NCBI GenBank assembly: GCA_021163155.1
Contig: JAGGXI010000087.1
Coordinates: 1 to 27,167, forward strand
Origin: Candidatus Aerophobota bacterium
GTDB lineage: Bacteria; Aerophobota; Aerophobia; Aerophobales; JAGGXI01
Direction of reading: 5' to 3'
Length of the DNA stretch: 27,167 nt
The notes under the pieces: model-generated
The model's database searches: none
What the model saw: the letters and a program-made list of their open reading frames with translations, nothing else
What the model was told of the DNA's origin: nothing
Shown here: one piece after another, positions 15,596 through 23,500 of the stretch
Position numbering within the stretch: position 1 is the first letter of the stretch
Layout of the letters: every line of letters begins with the position of its first letter
Position numbers and translations under genes: made by a program

Positions 15596-16555
15596 TTGCG
15601 TATTCTTTTTATAGGGACCCCTCAGTGTGCTTGTCCTTTGTTAGAAAGATTAATTGGTAAAGAACAGGTAATAGGAGTGGTTACTCAGCCTGACTGCCAA
15701 CGGGGAAGAGGGAAAAAGATTTTACCTTTACCGGTAAAGGTATTGGCTAAAAAGAGAGAAATTGTTACCTATCAGCCCAAAGATATTAATTCTTTTTCTT
15801 TTATTTCCCAAATGAGAGATAAGGCGCCTGATATTATTGTAGTGGTAGCTTTTGGTAAAATTTTTTCTCCTGAATTCCTATCCATACCTAAAATTTGTGT
15901 ATTAAATGTCCATCCTTCCCTTTTACCTCAATATAGAGGTCCTGCTCCTATTCCGTGGGCAATAATTAATGGTGAAAAAGAGACAGGGATAACTATTCAT
16001 AAGATAGAAAAAGAGATAGATAAGGGGAAGATAATCCTTCAACAGAAATTGTCTATTGATTTATTTGATACAATCAAAAGTTTAGAAACAAAGTTTTCTT
16101 TGATAGGAGCGACTCTTTTGATAAGAGCGATAAATATGATAAAGGATGGTTCAGTTAAGTATATAACTCAAGATGAAAGAGAAGCTACTTATGCTCCCCG
16201 AATAAAAAAGGAGGATACAAGAATTGATTGGAATAAATCTTCCATGGAAATTCACAACCTGGTGAGAGGCCTAAACCCTTATTATGGCGCTTTTACCTTC
16301 GTCAAAATAAGAGGGGAAAGGGTAAGAATGAAAATTTGGCAGACAGAACCTGTAGAAGAAGATTCAGAAAGAGATTCCCAGTCGGGTAAGATTGTTCGTA
16401 TATGTAAGGGGAAAGGATTTTTAGTAAAAGGGGGAGAAGGTTTCATTTTAGTAAAGGAAGTTCAAATCCCTAACAGAAATTCTATATCTGGCTATGATTT
16501 CATAAAAGGATATCACATTAAAGAGGGAGCTATTTTAGGAGATAAGGGTGAATAA
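15596..16555 (+). CDS. fmt: methionyl-tRNA formyltransferase
   Basis: The enzyme formylates Met on initiator tRNA using 10-formyltetrahydrofolate. The 319-aa protein has a Rossmann-type N-domain (MRILFIGTP) and catalytic residues N104, H106 and D142, which keep the spacing of E. coli N108, H110 and D146. LNVHPSLLPQYRGPAPIPWAI is the family signature. The C-terminal OB-like domain starts near residue 205 with APRIKKEDTRIDW. The start is TTG 15596, five bases after AAGGGA. The initiator tRNA gene is about 1.5 kb downstream; the usual partner def is not seen. Confidence 0.95.
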   Translation: MRILFIGTPQCACPLLERLIGKEQVIGVVTQPDCQRGRGKKILPLPVKVLAKKREIVTYQPKDINSFSFISQMRDKAPDIIVVVAFGKIFSPEFLSIPKICVLNVHPSLLPQYRGPAPIPWAIINGEKETGITIHKIEKEIDKGKIILQQKLSIDLFDTIKSLETKFSLIGATLLIRAINMIKDGSVKYITQDEREATYAPRIKKEDTRIDWNKSSMEIHNLVRGLNPYYGAFTFVKIRGERVRMKIWQTEPVEEDSERDSQSGKIVRICKGKGFLVKGGEGFILVKEVQIPNRNSISGYDFIKGYHIKEGAILGDKGE

Positions 16556-17396
16556 TTTAAAAACTACTATTTTACTTGTTGTTCTTACTTTACTTCTTAT
16601 ATTAATAGGATATTTAATTGCTGGTCCTGCTGGAGCTTTAGTTGCCTTCTTTATAGCTATGATAATGAATATTGTAAGTTTCTGGTTTAGCGACAGAATA
16701 GTGATTAGTATGTATAGAGGCAAGGAAGTCTCTGAAGCTGAGAAACCACGATTACATCGGCTAATAAATAATCTATCTCAAGCAGCTAATATTCCTAAAC
16801 CGAAGGTATACATTCTTCCATTGAAGATTCCTAATGCTTTTGCCACGGGAAGAAGTCCCCAGCATGCTTGTGTAGCCGTAACCAATGGAATTTTAAGCAC
16901 TTTAAGTGAAGGAGAGTTGGAGGGTGTTCTCTCGCATGAGATTGCCCATATAAAAAACAGAGATATTCTTATTGCTACTATTGCTGCTACTTTAGCTGGA
17001 GCTATTATGACAATAGCCTATTGGGGAAGATGGATTGCTTTTCTGGGAGTAGGAGATGATGAAAGAGGGGGAGGGATAGGTTTGATAGGAATTATTCTTC
17101 TCTCTATTCTTGGCCCTTTAGCTGCTACTATTATCCAATTAGCAATTTCTCGGACAAGAGAGTATCAAGCTGACAAAAATGGAGCTTATCTTAGCGGAAA
17201 GCCACTTGAGTTAGCTAATGCTCTGGAAAAATTGGAAATAGCGGCGAGAAGTAATCCCCTTAGAGGTAATGCTTCTACTTCTCATCTTTTTATTGTCAAC
17301 CCTTTCCGTGGAGGCTTCCTTTTCCGAATCTTTAGCACTCATCCTCCCATTGAAGAGAGAGTAAGAAGATTAAGGGCTTTGGCAGGAATGGGATAA
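16548..17396 (+). CDS. htpX: HtpX-family membrane zinc protease
   Basis: HtpX is an inner-membrane M48 protease for quality control of membrane proteins. The 282-aa protein has hydrophobic helices at about 6-25, 27-47, 142-160 and 177-200. The zinc motif HEIAH is at H130/E131/H134, and SRTREYQAD supplies the third ligand, E205. NAFATGRSPQHACVAVTNGIL is also typical. The start is GTG 16548, overlapping the fmt end by 8 bases, with AGGAG at 16537-16541. The C-terminus has FSTHPPIEERVRRL, a family hallmark. Confidence 0.94.
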   Translation: MNNLKTTILLVVLTLLLILIGYLIAGPAGALVAFFIAMIMNIVSFWFSDRIVISMYRGKEVSEAEKPRLHRLINNLSQAANIPKPKVYILPLKIPNAFATGRSPQHACVAVTNGILSTLSEGELEGVLSHEIAHIKNRDILIATIAATLAGAIMTIAYWGRWIAFLGVGDDERGGGIGLIGIILLSILGPLAATIIQLAISRTREYQADKNGAYLSGKPLELANALEKLEIAARSNPLRGNASTSHLFIVNPFRGGFLFRIFSTHPPIEERVRRLRALAGMG

Positions 17397-17422
17397 TATA
17401 GTAATGTCAAAGATTTTATGAG

Positions 17423-17447
17423 AGATTTTTGACTTTTCCAGAAATCT
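17423..17447 (+). repeat. 25-bp hairpin repeat, copy 1
   Basis: The 25 bases run AGATTT, a 13-base centre containing GACTTTTCCA, and AAATCT; the arms extend to 8 bp (AGAGATTT 17421-17428 / AAATCTCT 17442-17449). A second copy at 18287-18311 matches 23 of 25 positions. This copy lies between htpX and the AMMECR1-domain gene. Confidence 0.6.
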
Positions 17448-17473
17448 CTATGAAGGAATTCCAGGAGAACATT

Positions 17474-17998
17474 ATGGATAAAGAAAAGTTTCCTCCGCGT
17501 TTAGCTAGAGAGGCTATAAGGGTATACTTGAGGGAAAAGAGGGAAATTTCTCCTCCTACAGAATTTCCTAAAGAATTTCAAAAAAAAGCAGGAGTTTTTG
17601 TTTCTCTCCATAAAAGGGGTAGGTTAAGAGGTTGTATAGGAACCTACCTTCCTACTAAAGAGAATGTTGTTTATGAGATTATTAAAAATGCTATTAGTGC
17701 TGCTACACAAGACCCACGTTTTCCACCTATGGAGAAAGATGAGCTAAGGGATGTAGATATATCGGTAGATATTCTTAGCCAACCTGAGCAAATTTACTCA
17801 GAAGATGATTTAAACCCTAAAAAGTATGGCGTGATTGTAAGCAAAGGATGGCGAAAGGGGTTATTACTACCAGACTTAGAAGGTGTAGATACGGTTGAGC
17901 GACAAATAGAAATTGCTAAACAAAAAGCAGGTTTGTGGGAAATATCTAATAGAGATTTAGAAATACAGCGATTTACAGTGACTCGATATAAAGAATAA
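17474..17998 (+). CDS. AMMECR1-domain protein
   Basis: The 174-aa protein is a single AMMECR1 domain with the invariant LRGCIGT at residues 51-57, followed by AISAATQDPRFPPM and VDISVDILSQPE. The family is found in all domains of life. In bacteria it is often near radical-SAM and MEMO-like genes; neither is in this window. The biochemical role is unknown. I chose ATG 17474, five bases after AGGAGA (17463-17468), rather than TTG 17429, which falls within the hairpin repeat. The stop faces the tRNA genes, which read the other way. Confidence 0.85.
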   Translation: MDKEKFPPRLAREAIRVYLREKREISPPTEFPKEFQKKAGVFVSLHKRGRLRGCIGTYLPTKENVVYEIIKNAISAATQDPRFPPMEKDELRDVDISVDILSQPEQIYSEDDLNPKKYGVIVSKGWRKGLLLPDLEGVDTVERQIEIAKQKAGLWEISNRDLEIQRFTVTRYKE

Positions 17999-18015
17999 TT
18001 TTGGATGGTAATTTT

Positions 18016-18092
18016 TGGTAGCGGTGCAGGGATTCGAACCCCGGACCTCACGGGTATGAGCCGTGTGCTCTAACCATTTGAGCTACACCGCC
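18016..18092 (-). tRNA. tRNA-Met (elongator, CAT)
   Basis: The 77-nt gene includes an encoded CCA. The acceptor arm is GGCGGTG paired with CACCGCT, so position 1-72 is a G-U pair. The D arm is GCTC...GAGC, the anticodon arm CACGG-CTCATAC-CCGTG, and the T arm CGGGG-TTCGAAT-CCCTG. The CAT anticodon could also belong to a lysidine-modified tRNA-Ile; the T and D arms look more like elongator Met, but I cannot exclude Ile. It starts three bases after the initiator tRNA. Confidence 0.93.
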
Positions 18093-18095
18093 TTT

Positions 18096-18172
18096 TGGTT
18101 GCGGGGGCCGGATTCGAACCGACGACCTCCGGGTTATGAGCCCGACGAGCTTCCTGACTGCTCCACCCCGCT
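18096..18172 (-). tRNA. initiator tRNA-fMet (CAT)
   Basis: The 77-nt gene ends with encoded CCA. The anticodon stem TCGGG-CTCATAA-CCCGG has the three G-C pairs diagnostic of initiators. Position 72 is A and position 1 is A, so the first pair is unformed as in all bacterial initiators, although C1 is the usual base. The T arm is GTCGG-TTCGAAT-CCGGC. It is first in a two-tRNA transcript from the promoter at 18192-18219. Confidence 0.96.
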
Positions 18173-18191
18173 GTCATTTTTATTTAACAAT

Positions 18192-18219
18192 AGTATATAA
18201 AAGGAAAAATAAATGTCAA
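18192..18219 (-). promoter_or_regulatory. promoter of the tRNA pair
   Basis: Read on the minus strand, TTGACA (18219-18214) and TATACT (18197-18192) are separated by 16 bases. The -35 is perfect and the -10 matches five of six. The initiator tRNA begins 20 bases beyond the -10. Confidence 0.75.
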
Positions 18220-18286
18220 GTCTAACCTATCAGTGTCAGAAAGCTCTGAAAAATTTCCAGAGTTCTCTGATTACATCGATTTATAT

Positions 18287-18311
18287 AGATTTCTGACTTT
18301 TCCATAAATCT
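18287..18311 (+). repeat. 25-bp hairpin repeat, copy 2
   Basis: This copy has arms AGATTT/AAATCT around CTGACTTTTCCAT and matches the copy at 17423-17447 in 23 of 25 positions, in the same orientation. Another small hairpin, CTCTG-N9-CAGAG (18244-18262), lies just upstream. Together they occupy the leader of the patatin-like gene. Confidence 0.6.
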
Positions 18312-18340
18312 TCTGTTACGTAAATTAAATCTTGGTGGTA

Positions 18341-19315
18341 ATGAAATTGGCAAATGTAGAACAGAAAAATTATGATGGAGTTAATCCTGTTAAAGCGCTT
18401 AACAATATTAAAAGACGCTATCAGGAGAGAAAGAGAAAGGTAGAATCTGATTTAAAGACAGCATTGGTCCTTCAAGGAGGAGGTATGCGTGGCATATTTG
18501 GAGCCGGTGTTTGCTGTGCTCTACAGGAGTTAGGATATAGTGAGGGATTTGACGAGTTTTACGGTGTCTCTGCTGGAGCTTTAAATGGTGCTTATTTTCT
18601 TTCTGGACAAGCACCCTATGGGGCTACTATCTATTATCAAAATATCAACAATAAACACTTTATTAATTTCTTTCGCTTTAAAAAGATTGTGGATATAGAT
18701 TTTTTAATGAATATTATTGTAAAGGTGAAGCCTCTAAATACAAAAAGACTCTTAAATTCTTCTACTGTTTTTAATATTATGTTAACCGAGGTTTCTTCAG
18801 GAAAAGCTGTAATTTTTAGGAAAGGAAATTTTAAAAATACCGACCTTTTGAAGATTCTTGAAGCAACTGCTGCTATGCCACTTGCCTATGATATCCCTAT
18901 TAATATTCAAGGCGTCGATTATCTTGATGGGGGCGTATCCTGTCCTATCCCGATTAAAGAAGCTATTGATAATGGGTGTACAGACATTTTGGTTGTTTTA
19001 ACGAGGCCAAAAAGTTATAAGCCTGCCAGCTCGAGGGGAATTCTTAATAGATGCTTTATAAAACCAATGATGCAGAGGCATAGTAAAAATTTTTATGCGG
19101 TTTATATAAATAGAGATAGAATACATCGAGAGCAATTGCAGATTATTATGGGTAACAAAAAATACAAAAAGAAAAAAGTAAATATTATAACTGTTTTTCC
19201 GGAAGAATCTCTTAAAATTAAAAGAATAACAAAAAATAGAAAAATTTTAAAGGAAGCTGTCAACCAGGGAACAGCTAAAATTTTTCAATTATTTAACCCA
19301 AATTCGGCAATTTGA
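18341..19315 (+). CDS. patatin-like phospholipase
   Basis: The 324-aa protein is a serine lipid hydrolase of the patatin family. The oxyanion loop GGGMRG lies at residues 46-51, the nucleophile is S77 in GVSAG (75-79), and the catalytic Asp is D196 in DGG. The dyad is therefore complete. About 40 basic residues precede the domain and a Lys-rich stretch (YKKKKVN) lies near the end, which may help membrane contact. There is no signal peptide, so it is cytoplasmic. The start is uncertain: ATG 18341, GTG 18335 and TTG 18332 all lack a well-placed binding site. Confidence 0.88.
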   Translation: MKLANVEQKNYDGVNPVKALNNIKRRYQERKRKVESDLKTALVLQGGGMRGIFGAGVCCALQELGYSEGFDEFYGVSAGALNGAYFLSGQAPYGATIYYQNINNKHFINFFRFKKIVDIDFLMNIIVKVKPLNTKRLLNSSTVFNIMLTEVSSGKAVIFRKGNFKNTDLLKILEATAAMPLAYDIPINIQGVDYLDGGVSCPIPIKEAIDNGCTDILVVLTRPKSYKPASSRGILNRCFIKPMMQRHSKNFYAVYINRDRIHREQLQIIMGNKKYKKKKVNIITVFPEESLKIKRITKNRKILKEAVNQGTAKIFQLFNPNSAI

Positions 19316-19420
19316 ATAATGATTGCCAATCTTATTCTGGAATATTGTTCTGAGTATAATCTTCTTGAAAATTAAATTTTTTAAAGCTTTTTAGGAGCAG
19401 AAAATATTTTTCTTTTTTTG

Positions 19421-19476
19421 GTAGGGGCGACTTCAGTCGCCCTTTGCAAAACAAGAGCTAAAGTCTATTGGAAGGC
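19421..19476 (+). repeat. GTAG-led hairpin repeat, GGGCGACT family, copy 1
   Basis: GTAG is followed directly by GGGCGACTTCAGTCGCCC (19425-19442), an 8-bp stem with a 2-base loop. The first 37 bases are identical to the copy at 23501, and similarity runs to about 19476. The right end differs and instead has TGGGTTA/TAACCCA inverted pairs. A weak AT hairpin AGAAAA-TAT-TTTTCT with a T-run precedes it and could end the phospholipase transcript. No gene is seen in 19316-19550, between convergent genes. Confidence 0.75.
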
Positions 19477-19550
19477 TGGGTTACCTTCACCTTAACCCAA
19501 TCATCACCCTCACCCAGCAGAACTTTTTCCGCTCCTCCTCTCTCTTTTCT

Positions 19551-21833
19551 TTATTCCTTTTTCTTAAGAGCCATAATAATCTTTTCTGGAGTAATAGGCA
19601 AACTGGTAAAACGAATTCCTGTAGCATCATAAATAGCATTGGCAATTGCTGCTGCTGTAGGAGTCATAGAAGGTTCCCCTATTCCTTTAGCTCCAAAGGG
19701 CCCTAATCCTGTTTTTGACTCCAAGATTATCGTTTTAACCTCAGGAACATCCAAAGAAGTAGGAATTAAATATTGAGCCAGGTTTTTAGCTTGAATTATT
19801 CCCTTTTCTGATTTTATATCCTCTAAAAGGGCGTATCCAATACCCATAACAGCTCCCCCTTCCATTTGACCTTCTACGCTATTTCTATTAACGACTCTAC
19901 CTACATCATAAGAAGATACGAGTTGGGTAACTTTTATTTTTCCTGTCTCTTCATCTATTTCTACCTCAGCTGCTTGAGTGCCGAAGGTAAAATCAGGAAA
20001 TACTCTCTCGTACTGCTCCATTTCAGAATTCAGAGGCTTAGAGAAAGGAGCATTAAACATAGCAAAACTATTTCGAGGAAGACCATCGGCAGCCATCTCT
20101 TTAACTACGTCTACCAGAGGTATTTCTTTCTTCCCTTTTTTTACTATAACCTTTTTATCTGTTAAATCAAGCTCTTCCTTTGAAACATTAAGCATTTGAG
20201 ATGCTCTACTTAAGATCATATTCCTTAAATTTCTTGAAGCTTGAAGGACAGCGTTACCGGACATATAAAGCTGTCTTGTAGCAGTAGTAGTTCCTGCTAA
20301 AGGAGTTAAAGAGGAATCAGTAAGGTGAATGGAAATGTCTTCGCCAGGTATTCCAAGAATTTCAGAAGCAATTTGCACTAAAGATGAGCCTTGCCCTCCG
20401 CCTAAATCTGGAACCCCAGTTCTGATTATTAAACTTCCGTCCATTTCTATTCCTACCCAGGCATGAGAGGAATCATGAAGCATTGTTAATCGTCCGTAGC
20501 TTTGCATCATGGAAGCAAAACCTCGACCAATTCTCTTTCCTTTTTTACTTTTATTAGGTTTTTCTAAAGCTTTCCAAGCCCTTGAAGCTGTTTCTGTTAA
20601 AGCAACTGTGCTTTCTATACGCTGACCAGCAGGTAATTTTTCTCCTCTTTTTATATAATTTATTTCCCTAATTTTAAGAGAATCCATACCAAGTTTATGC
20701 GCTAACTCATCCATTTGCGATTCGTAAGCAAAACAGACCTGTGTTCCTCCAAAACAACGAAAAGCACTTGTAAAAATATTGTTAGTATAAACGGTCTTAG
20801 AGTCAACTTTTATATTGGGAATATCATAGGGTCCACTGGCATGCACTGTAGCATAAAGCAGAACCCAGGGACTTAAGTAAGCATAAGCACCAGCATCGGA
20901 AACTAATTCTGCTTTCAGGGCAACAAGCTTCCCATTTTTTTTTGCTCCTGTTTTATACTTCATAACAAAAGGATGCCTTTTATCATGGGCAAGAATAGAC
21001 TCTTCTCTAGTGTAGATAAGTTTTACTGGTTTCTTTGTTTTCTGGACAAGCAAAGCTAAAAAGGTTTCCACGGTTACATCTTCTTTTCCTCCAAACCCTC
21101 CTCCAATAAAGGTTCCTATAACTCTTATCTTGCTTTCAGGAACTCCTAAAACTTTAGCCACATCTCGATAATGCTCAATGACCTGGGTGGTAAGACGAAT
21201 GTTAATTACTTCGTCATTATCAATCCAGGCTACTCCTCCTTCAAGCTCCATATAGGCATGGTCTTGAAATTGAGTATAGTAAGTATTCTCTACTATGACA
21301 TCAGATTCCTTAAAACCTTTTTCTATATCTCCTTTAGCTATCTTCCACTTAGCTAAAATGTTACTTCCTTCATGGACAAGAGGGGAGGATGGTTTCATTG
21401 CTTCAATCGGGTCAGACACTACTGGTAGTTTCTCGTAATCTACTTTTATCAAATTTGTTGCTTTTTCTGCAATTTCTAAGCTCTCTGCAGCAATTAAAGC
21501 TATAGGCTCTCCTAAAAATCTTACTCTATCTTTGGCTAATACAGGCTGTATAGCTTGGATAGCTCCTATTTCTGTAGTTTGACCTACAACATTGGAAGCA
21601 CGCTCATTATAGGGAACATCTTTAGCAGTGATAATCGCTTTAACACCTGGTAATCTTTCTGCTTCATGAGTATTAATAGATAATATTTTAGCCGAAGGAT
21701 ACTTACTTCGTAAAACTTTAGCATGAAGCATGCCAGGCATAACAAAATCGGCTCCATATTTGGTGATTCCTAATGCTTTATCTCTTGCATCATAACGTTG
21801 AGCAGGTTTACCTATAAGTTTAAGCTCGGACAT
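19551..21833 (-). CDS. molybdenum hydroxylase, large Mo-cofactor subunit (xanthine dehydrogenase family)
   Basis: The 760-aa subunit binds the molybdopterin cofactor and the substrate. Landmarks are GGGFGGKE (244-251), SAFRCFGGTQ (356-365), DLGGGQGSS, and the C-terminal GAKGIGEPSMTP, whose E720 is the catalytic Glu. Xanthine dehydrogenases usually read AFRGFGGPQ in the second block, while aerobic CO dehydrogenases read AYRCSFR; here R359 is followed by C360, but the following SFR is absent. The substrate may be a purine, aldehyde or other heterocycle. The start follows AAGGAGGGGG and overlaps the preceding gene by 14 bases. No cofactor-insertion (XdhC/CoxF-like) gene is in view. Confidence 0.9.
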   Translation of the reverse strand: MSELKLIGKPAQRYDARDKALGITKYGADFVMPGMLHAKVLRSKYPSAKILSINTHEAERLPGVKAIITAKDVPYNERASNVVGQTTEIGAIQAIQPVLAKDRVRFLGEPIALIAAESLEIAEKATNLIKVDYEKLPVVSDPIEAMKPSSPLVHEGSNILAKWKIAKGDIEKGFKESDVIVENTYYTQFQDHAYMELEGGVAWIDNDEVINIRLTTQVIEHYRDVAKVLGVPESKIRVIGTFIGGGFGGKEDVTVETFLALLVQKTKKPVKLIYTREESILAHDKRHPFVMKYKTGAKKNGKLVALKAELVSDAGAYAYLSPWVLLYATVHASGPYDIPNIKVDSKTVYTNNIFTSAFRCFGGTQVCFAYESQMDELAHKLGMDSLKIREINYIKRGEKLPAGQRIESTVALTETASRAWKALEKPNKSKKGKRIGRGFASMMQSYGRLTMLHDSSHAWVGIEMDGSLIIRTGVPDLGGGQGSSLVQIASEILGIPGEDISIHLTDSSLTPLAGTTTATRQLYMSGNAVLQASRNLRNMILSRASQMLNVSKEELDLTDKKVIVKKGKKEIPLVDVVKEMAADGLPRNSFAMFNAPFSKPLNSEMEQYERVFPDFTFGTQAAEVEIDEETGKIKVTQLVSSYDVGRVVNRNSVEGQMEGGAVMGIGYALLEDIKSEKGIIQAKNLAQYLIPTSLDVPEVKTIILESKTGLGPFGAKGIGEPSMTPTAAAIANAIYDATGIRFTSLPITPEKIIMALKKKE

Positions 21834-22317
21834 TTTCCCCCTCCTTTTCTTCTTTCCCTTTAGTTACCGCTTCTATGGCTTCTATAATCTTTTTATAACC
21901 TGTACATCGACAAAGGTTTCCTGAAATAGCTATTTTAATTTCATCTCTTGTAGGATGTGGATTTTTATCTAATAGAGCTTTAGCTGACATTATCATTCCA
22001 GGGGTGCAAAATCCGCATTGGATAGCTCCATGAGAAACAAAGCTTTTCTGCAAGGGGTGAATTTTTCCATTCTTATTTAAACCGCTAAGAGTAGTAATTT
22101 CTCTTCCCTCTGCCTGCATAGCTAAAGTTAAACAGGAGTTAACTGCTTTTCCATCGAGGATGACTGCACAGGCTCCACAATCTCCTTGTCCGCATCCCTC
22201 TTTTACCTCCATCAAATTGAGCTCATCTCGTAATACCTCTAAAAGGGTAGCATTAGGTTTTGTTTCTATGGAAATCTCTTCACCATTAACAACCATATGG
22301 AGAGTGTATTTCTTCAT
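21820..22317 (-). CDS. molybdenum hydroxylase, [2Fe-2S] subunit
   Basis: The 165-aa subunit carries two [2Fe-2S] clusters that pass electrons from molybdenum to FAD. The N-terminal plant-type ferredoxin cluster uses C42, C47, C50 and C62 (GCGQGDCGAC). The second uses C101, C104, C136 and C138 (CGFCTPGM and CRCTGY). All eight cysteines are present. AGGAGG lies nine bases before the start, and only four bases separate it from the FAD-subunit gene. Confidence 0.95.
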   Translation of the reverse strand: MKKYTLHMVVNGEEISIETKPNATLLEVLRDELNLMEVKEGCGQGDCGACAVILDGKAVNSCLTLAMQAEGREITTLSGLNKNGKIHPLQKSFVSHGAIQCGFCTPGMIMSAKALLDKNPHPTRDEIKIAISGNLCRCTGYKKIIEAIEAVTKGKEEKEGENVRA

Positions 22318-22321
22318 AATT

Positions 22322-23194
22322 TTAGCCTCCTAACATTATTTTATTTAAAGCATTTTTAATCAGTGCCTTACTCATCATACGGCGATAATCAGCTGATGCT
22401 CGAACATCAGTGATAGGGTTAATATCATCCAATACAACCTCAGCGCTTTTCTCTATTAAAGATTGACTAAGAGTCTCTTCTTTGAGAACATTCTCTACAT
22501 TTCGAGCTCTGATAGGTTTAGGAGCAATCGACCCCAGAGCAACCTTTGCATCATCAATATACTTTCCATCTTTTAATTTTAACACAATAGCTACACTTAC
22601 AATAGATATAGCCATAGCATTACGTAGGCCAAGCTTTTCATAAGCACTTTTTAAATTGCCATTATTACCATTTAATGAGGGAATCTCTATTTCTGTAATT
22701 ACCTCATCCTTTTTAAGCAGTGTCTTGTTAGGAGCTAAAAATAACTCTTCTATAGGAATCTCTCGTTTTTTATGATTACTATCAATAGTTTCGACTTTAG
22801 CTCCAAGAGCAATAAGAGGGATAGCAGCATCAGCTGCAGGAGAGGCATCAGCTAAGTTTCCTCCTATGGTAGCCTTGTTACGGATAAGAGGATTAGCAAA
22901 TTGAATAGATGATTCTCTTAATATTTTTGCCTGATGATTCAACAATTCAGAGGTAGTGAACTCACTAATATTAGTTAAGGAGCCAATTTTTATTTTTTCT
23001 CCATCTTTACGAATGTAACTAAAATCTGCCAATCTGCTTATATCCACCACTATCTCCGGTTTTATTTTATTAGCCCGCAAATTTACTATTAAATTGGTTC
23101 CTCCGGCTAAAAGAGAATTTTTTCTTTCCGGTTTACCTATAACCTCTAAAACTTCATCCATTGTTTTAGGAGCTATATAATCAAACTCTACCAT
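22322..23194 (-). CDS. molybdenum hydroxylase, FAD-binding subunit
   Basis: The 290-aa protein is the medium subunit (CoxM/XdhB type). It has the FAD motifs AGGTN (30-34) and TIGGNLADASPAAD (109-122), followed by the CO-dehydrogenase flavoprotein C-terminal domain. It is the first gene of the three, in the order FAD, FeS, Mo. The start is preceded by AGGAGG. In the leader a TTGACA (minus strand, near 23228) has no well-spaced -10, so the promoter is not settled. Confidence 0.93.
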   Translation of the reverse strand: MVEFDYIAPKTMDEVLEVIGKPERKNSLLAGGTNLIVNLRANKIKPEIVVDISRLADFSYIRKDGEKIKIGSLTNISEFTTSELLNHQAKILRESSIQFANPLIRNKATIGGNLADASPAADAAIPLIALGAKVETIDSNHKKREIPIEELFLAPNKTLLKKDEVITEIEIPSLNGNNGNLKSAYEKLGLRNAMAISIVSVAIVLKLKDGKYIDDAKVALGSIAPKPIRARNVENVLKEETLSQSLIEKSAEVVLDDINPITDVRASADYRRMMSKALIKNALNKIMLGG

Positions 23195-23240
23195 TCTTTA
23201 CCTCCTATTAAATTAATTAAGTATTGTCAACCAACTTTAA

Positions 23241-23252
23241 TGCCATTTGGCA
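23241..23252 (-). promoter_or_regulatory. dyad in the leader of the molybdenum hydroxylase operon
   Basis: TGCCATTTGGCA is a perfect inverted repeat with a 2-base centre, about 47 bases before the first ATG. It is short and could be an operator or chance. Confidence 0.25.
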
Positions 23253-23361
23253 ACTACTGGATTTTTAGAATATCTTGAAATCCGTAGTATTTGCATTAAT
23301 AACGATCTATGTAAAGAAGAGAAAGATTAATTTCAAAATCACAGATTCCACATTTATTGAG

Positions 23362-23389
23362 GTAGGGAACGGTCGCGACCGTTCCCTAC
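23362..23389 (+). repeat. 28-bp perfect palindrome beginning GTAG
   Basis: The sequence starts GTAGGGAACGG, has TCGCGA at its centre, and ends CCGTTCCCTAC; all 14 pairs match. Both strands therefore begin with GTAG. It lies between the molybdenum hydroxylase operon and hisC, in a 429-base gap (23195-23623) that also holds the repeat at 23501 and no credible gene. Confidence 0.75.
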
Positions 23390-23500
23390 TTTATAAAAGG
23401 ATTTCCCTGCAAAAGCTAGCTGTCAAAAATAATCGTAACTATTCAGCCTGTCCAATTGTAGCAATACAAATAAACCTGGGGCTAATTGACTGTTTAATGA

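Noticed and set aside
17429-17434. TTGACT upstream of the AMMECR1 gene as a -35
   Set aside because: No -10-like hexamer lies 15-19 bases downstream, and the bases belong to the 25-bp hairpin repeat.
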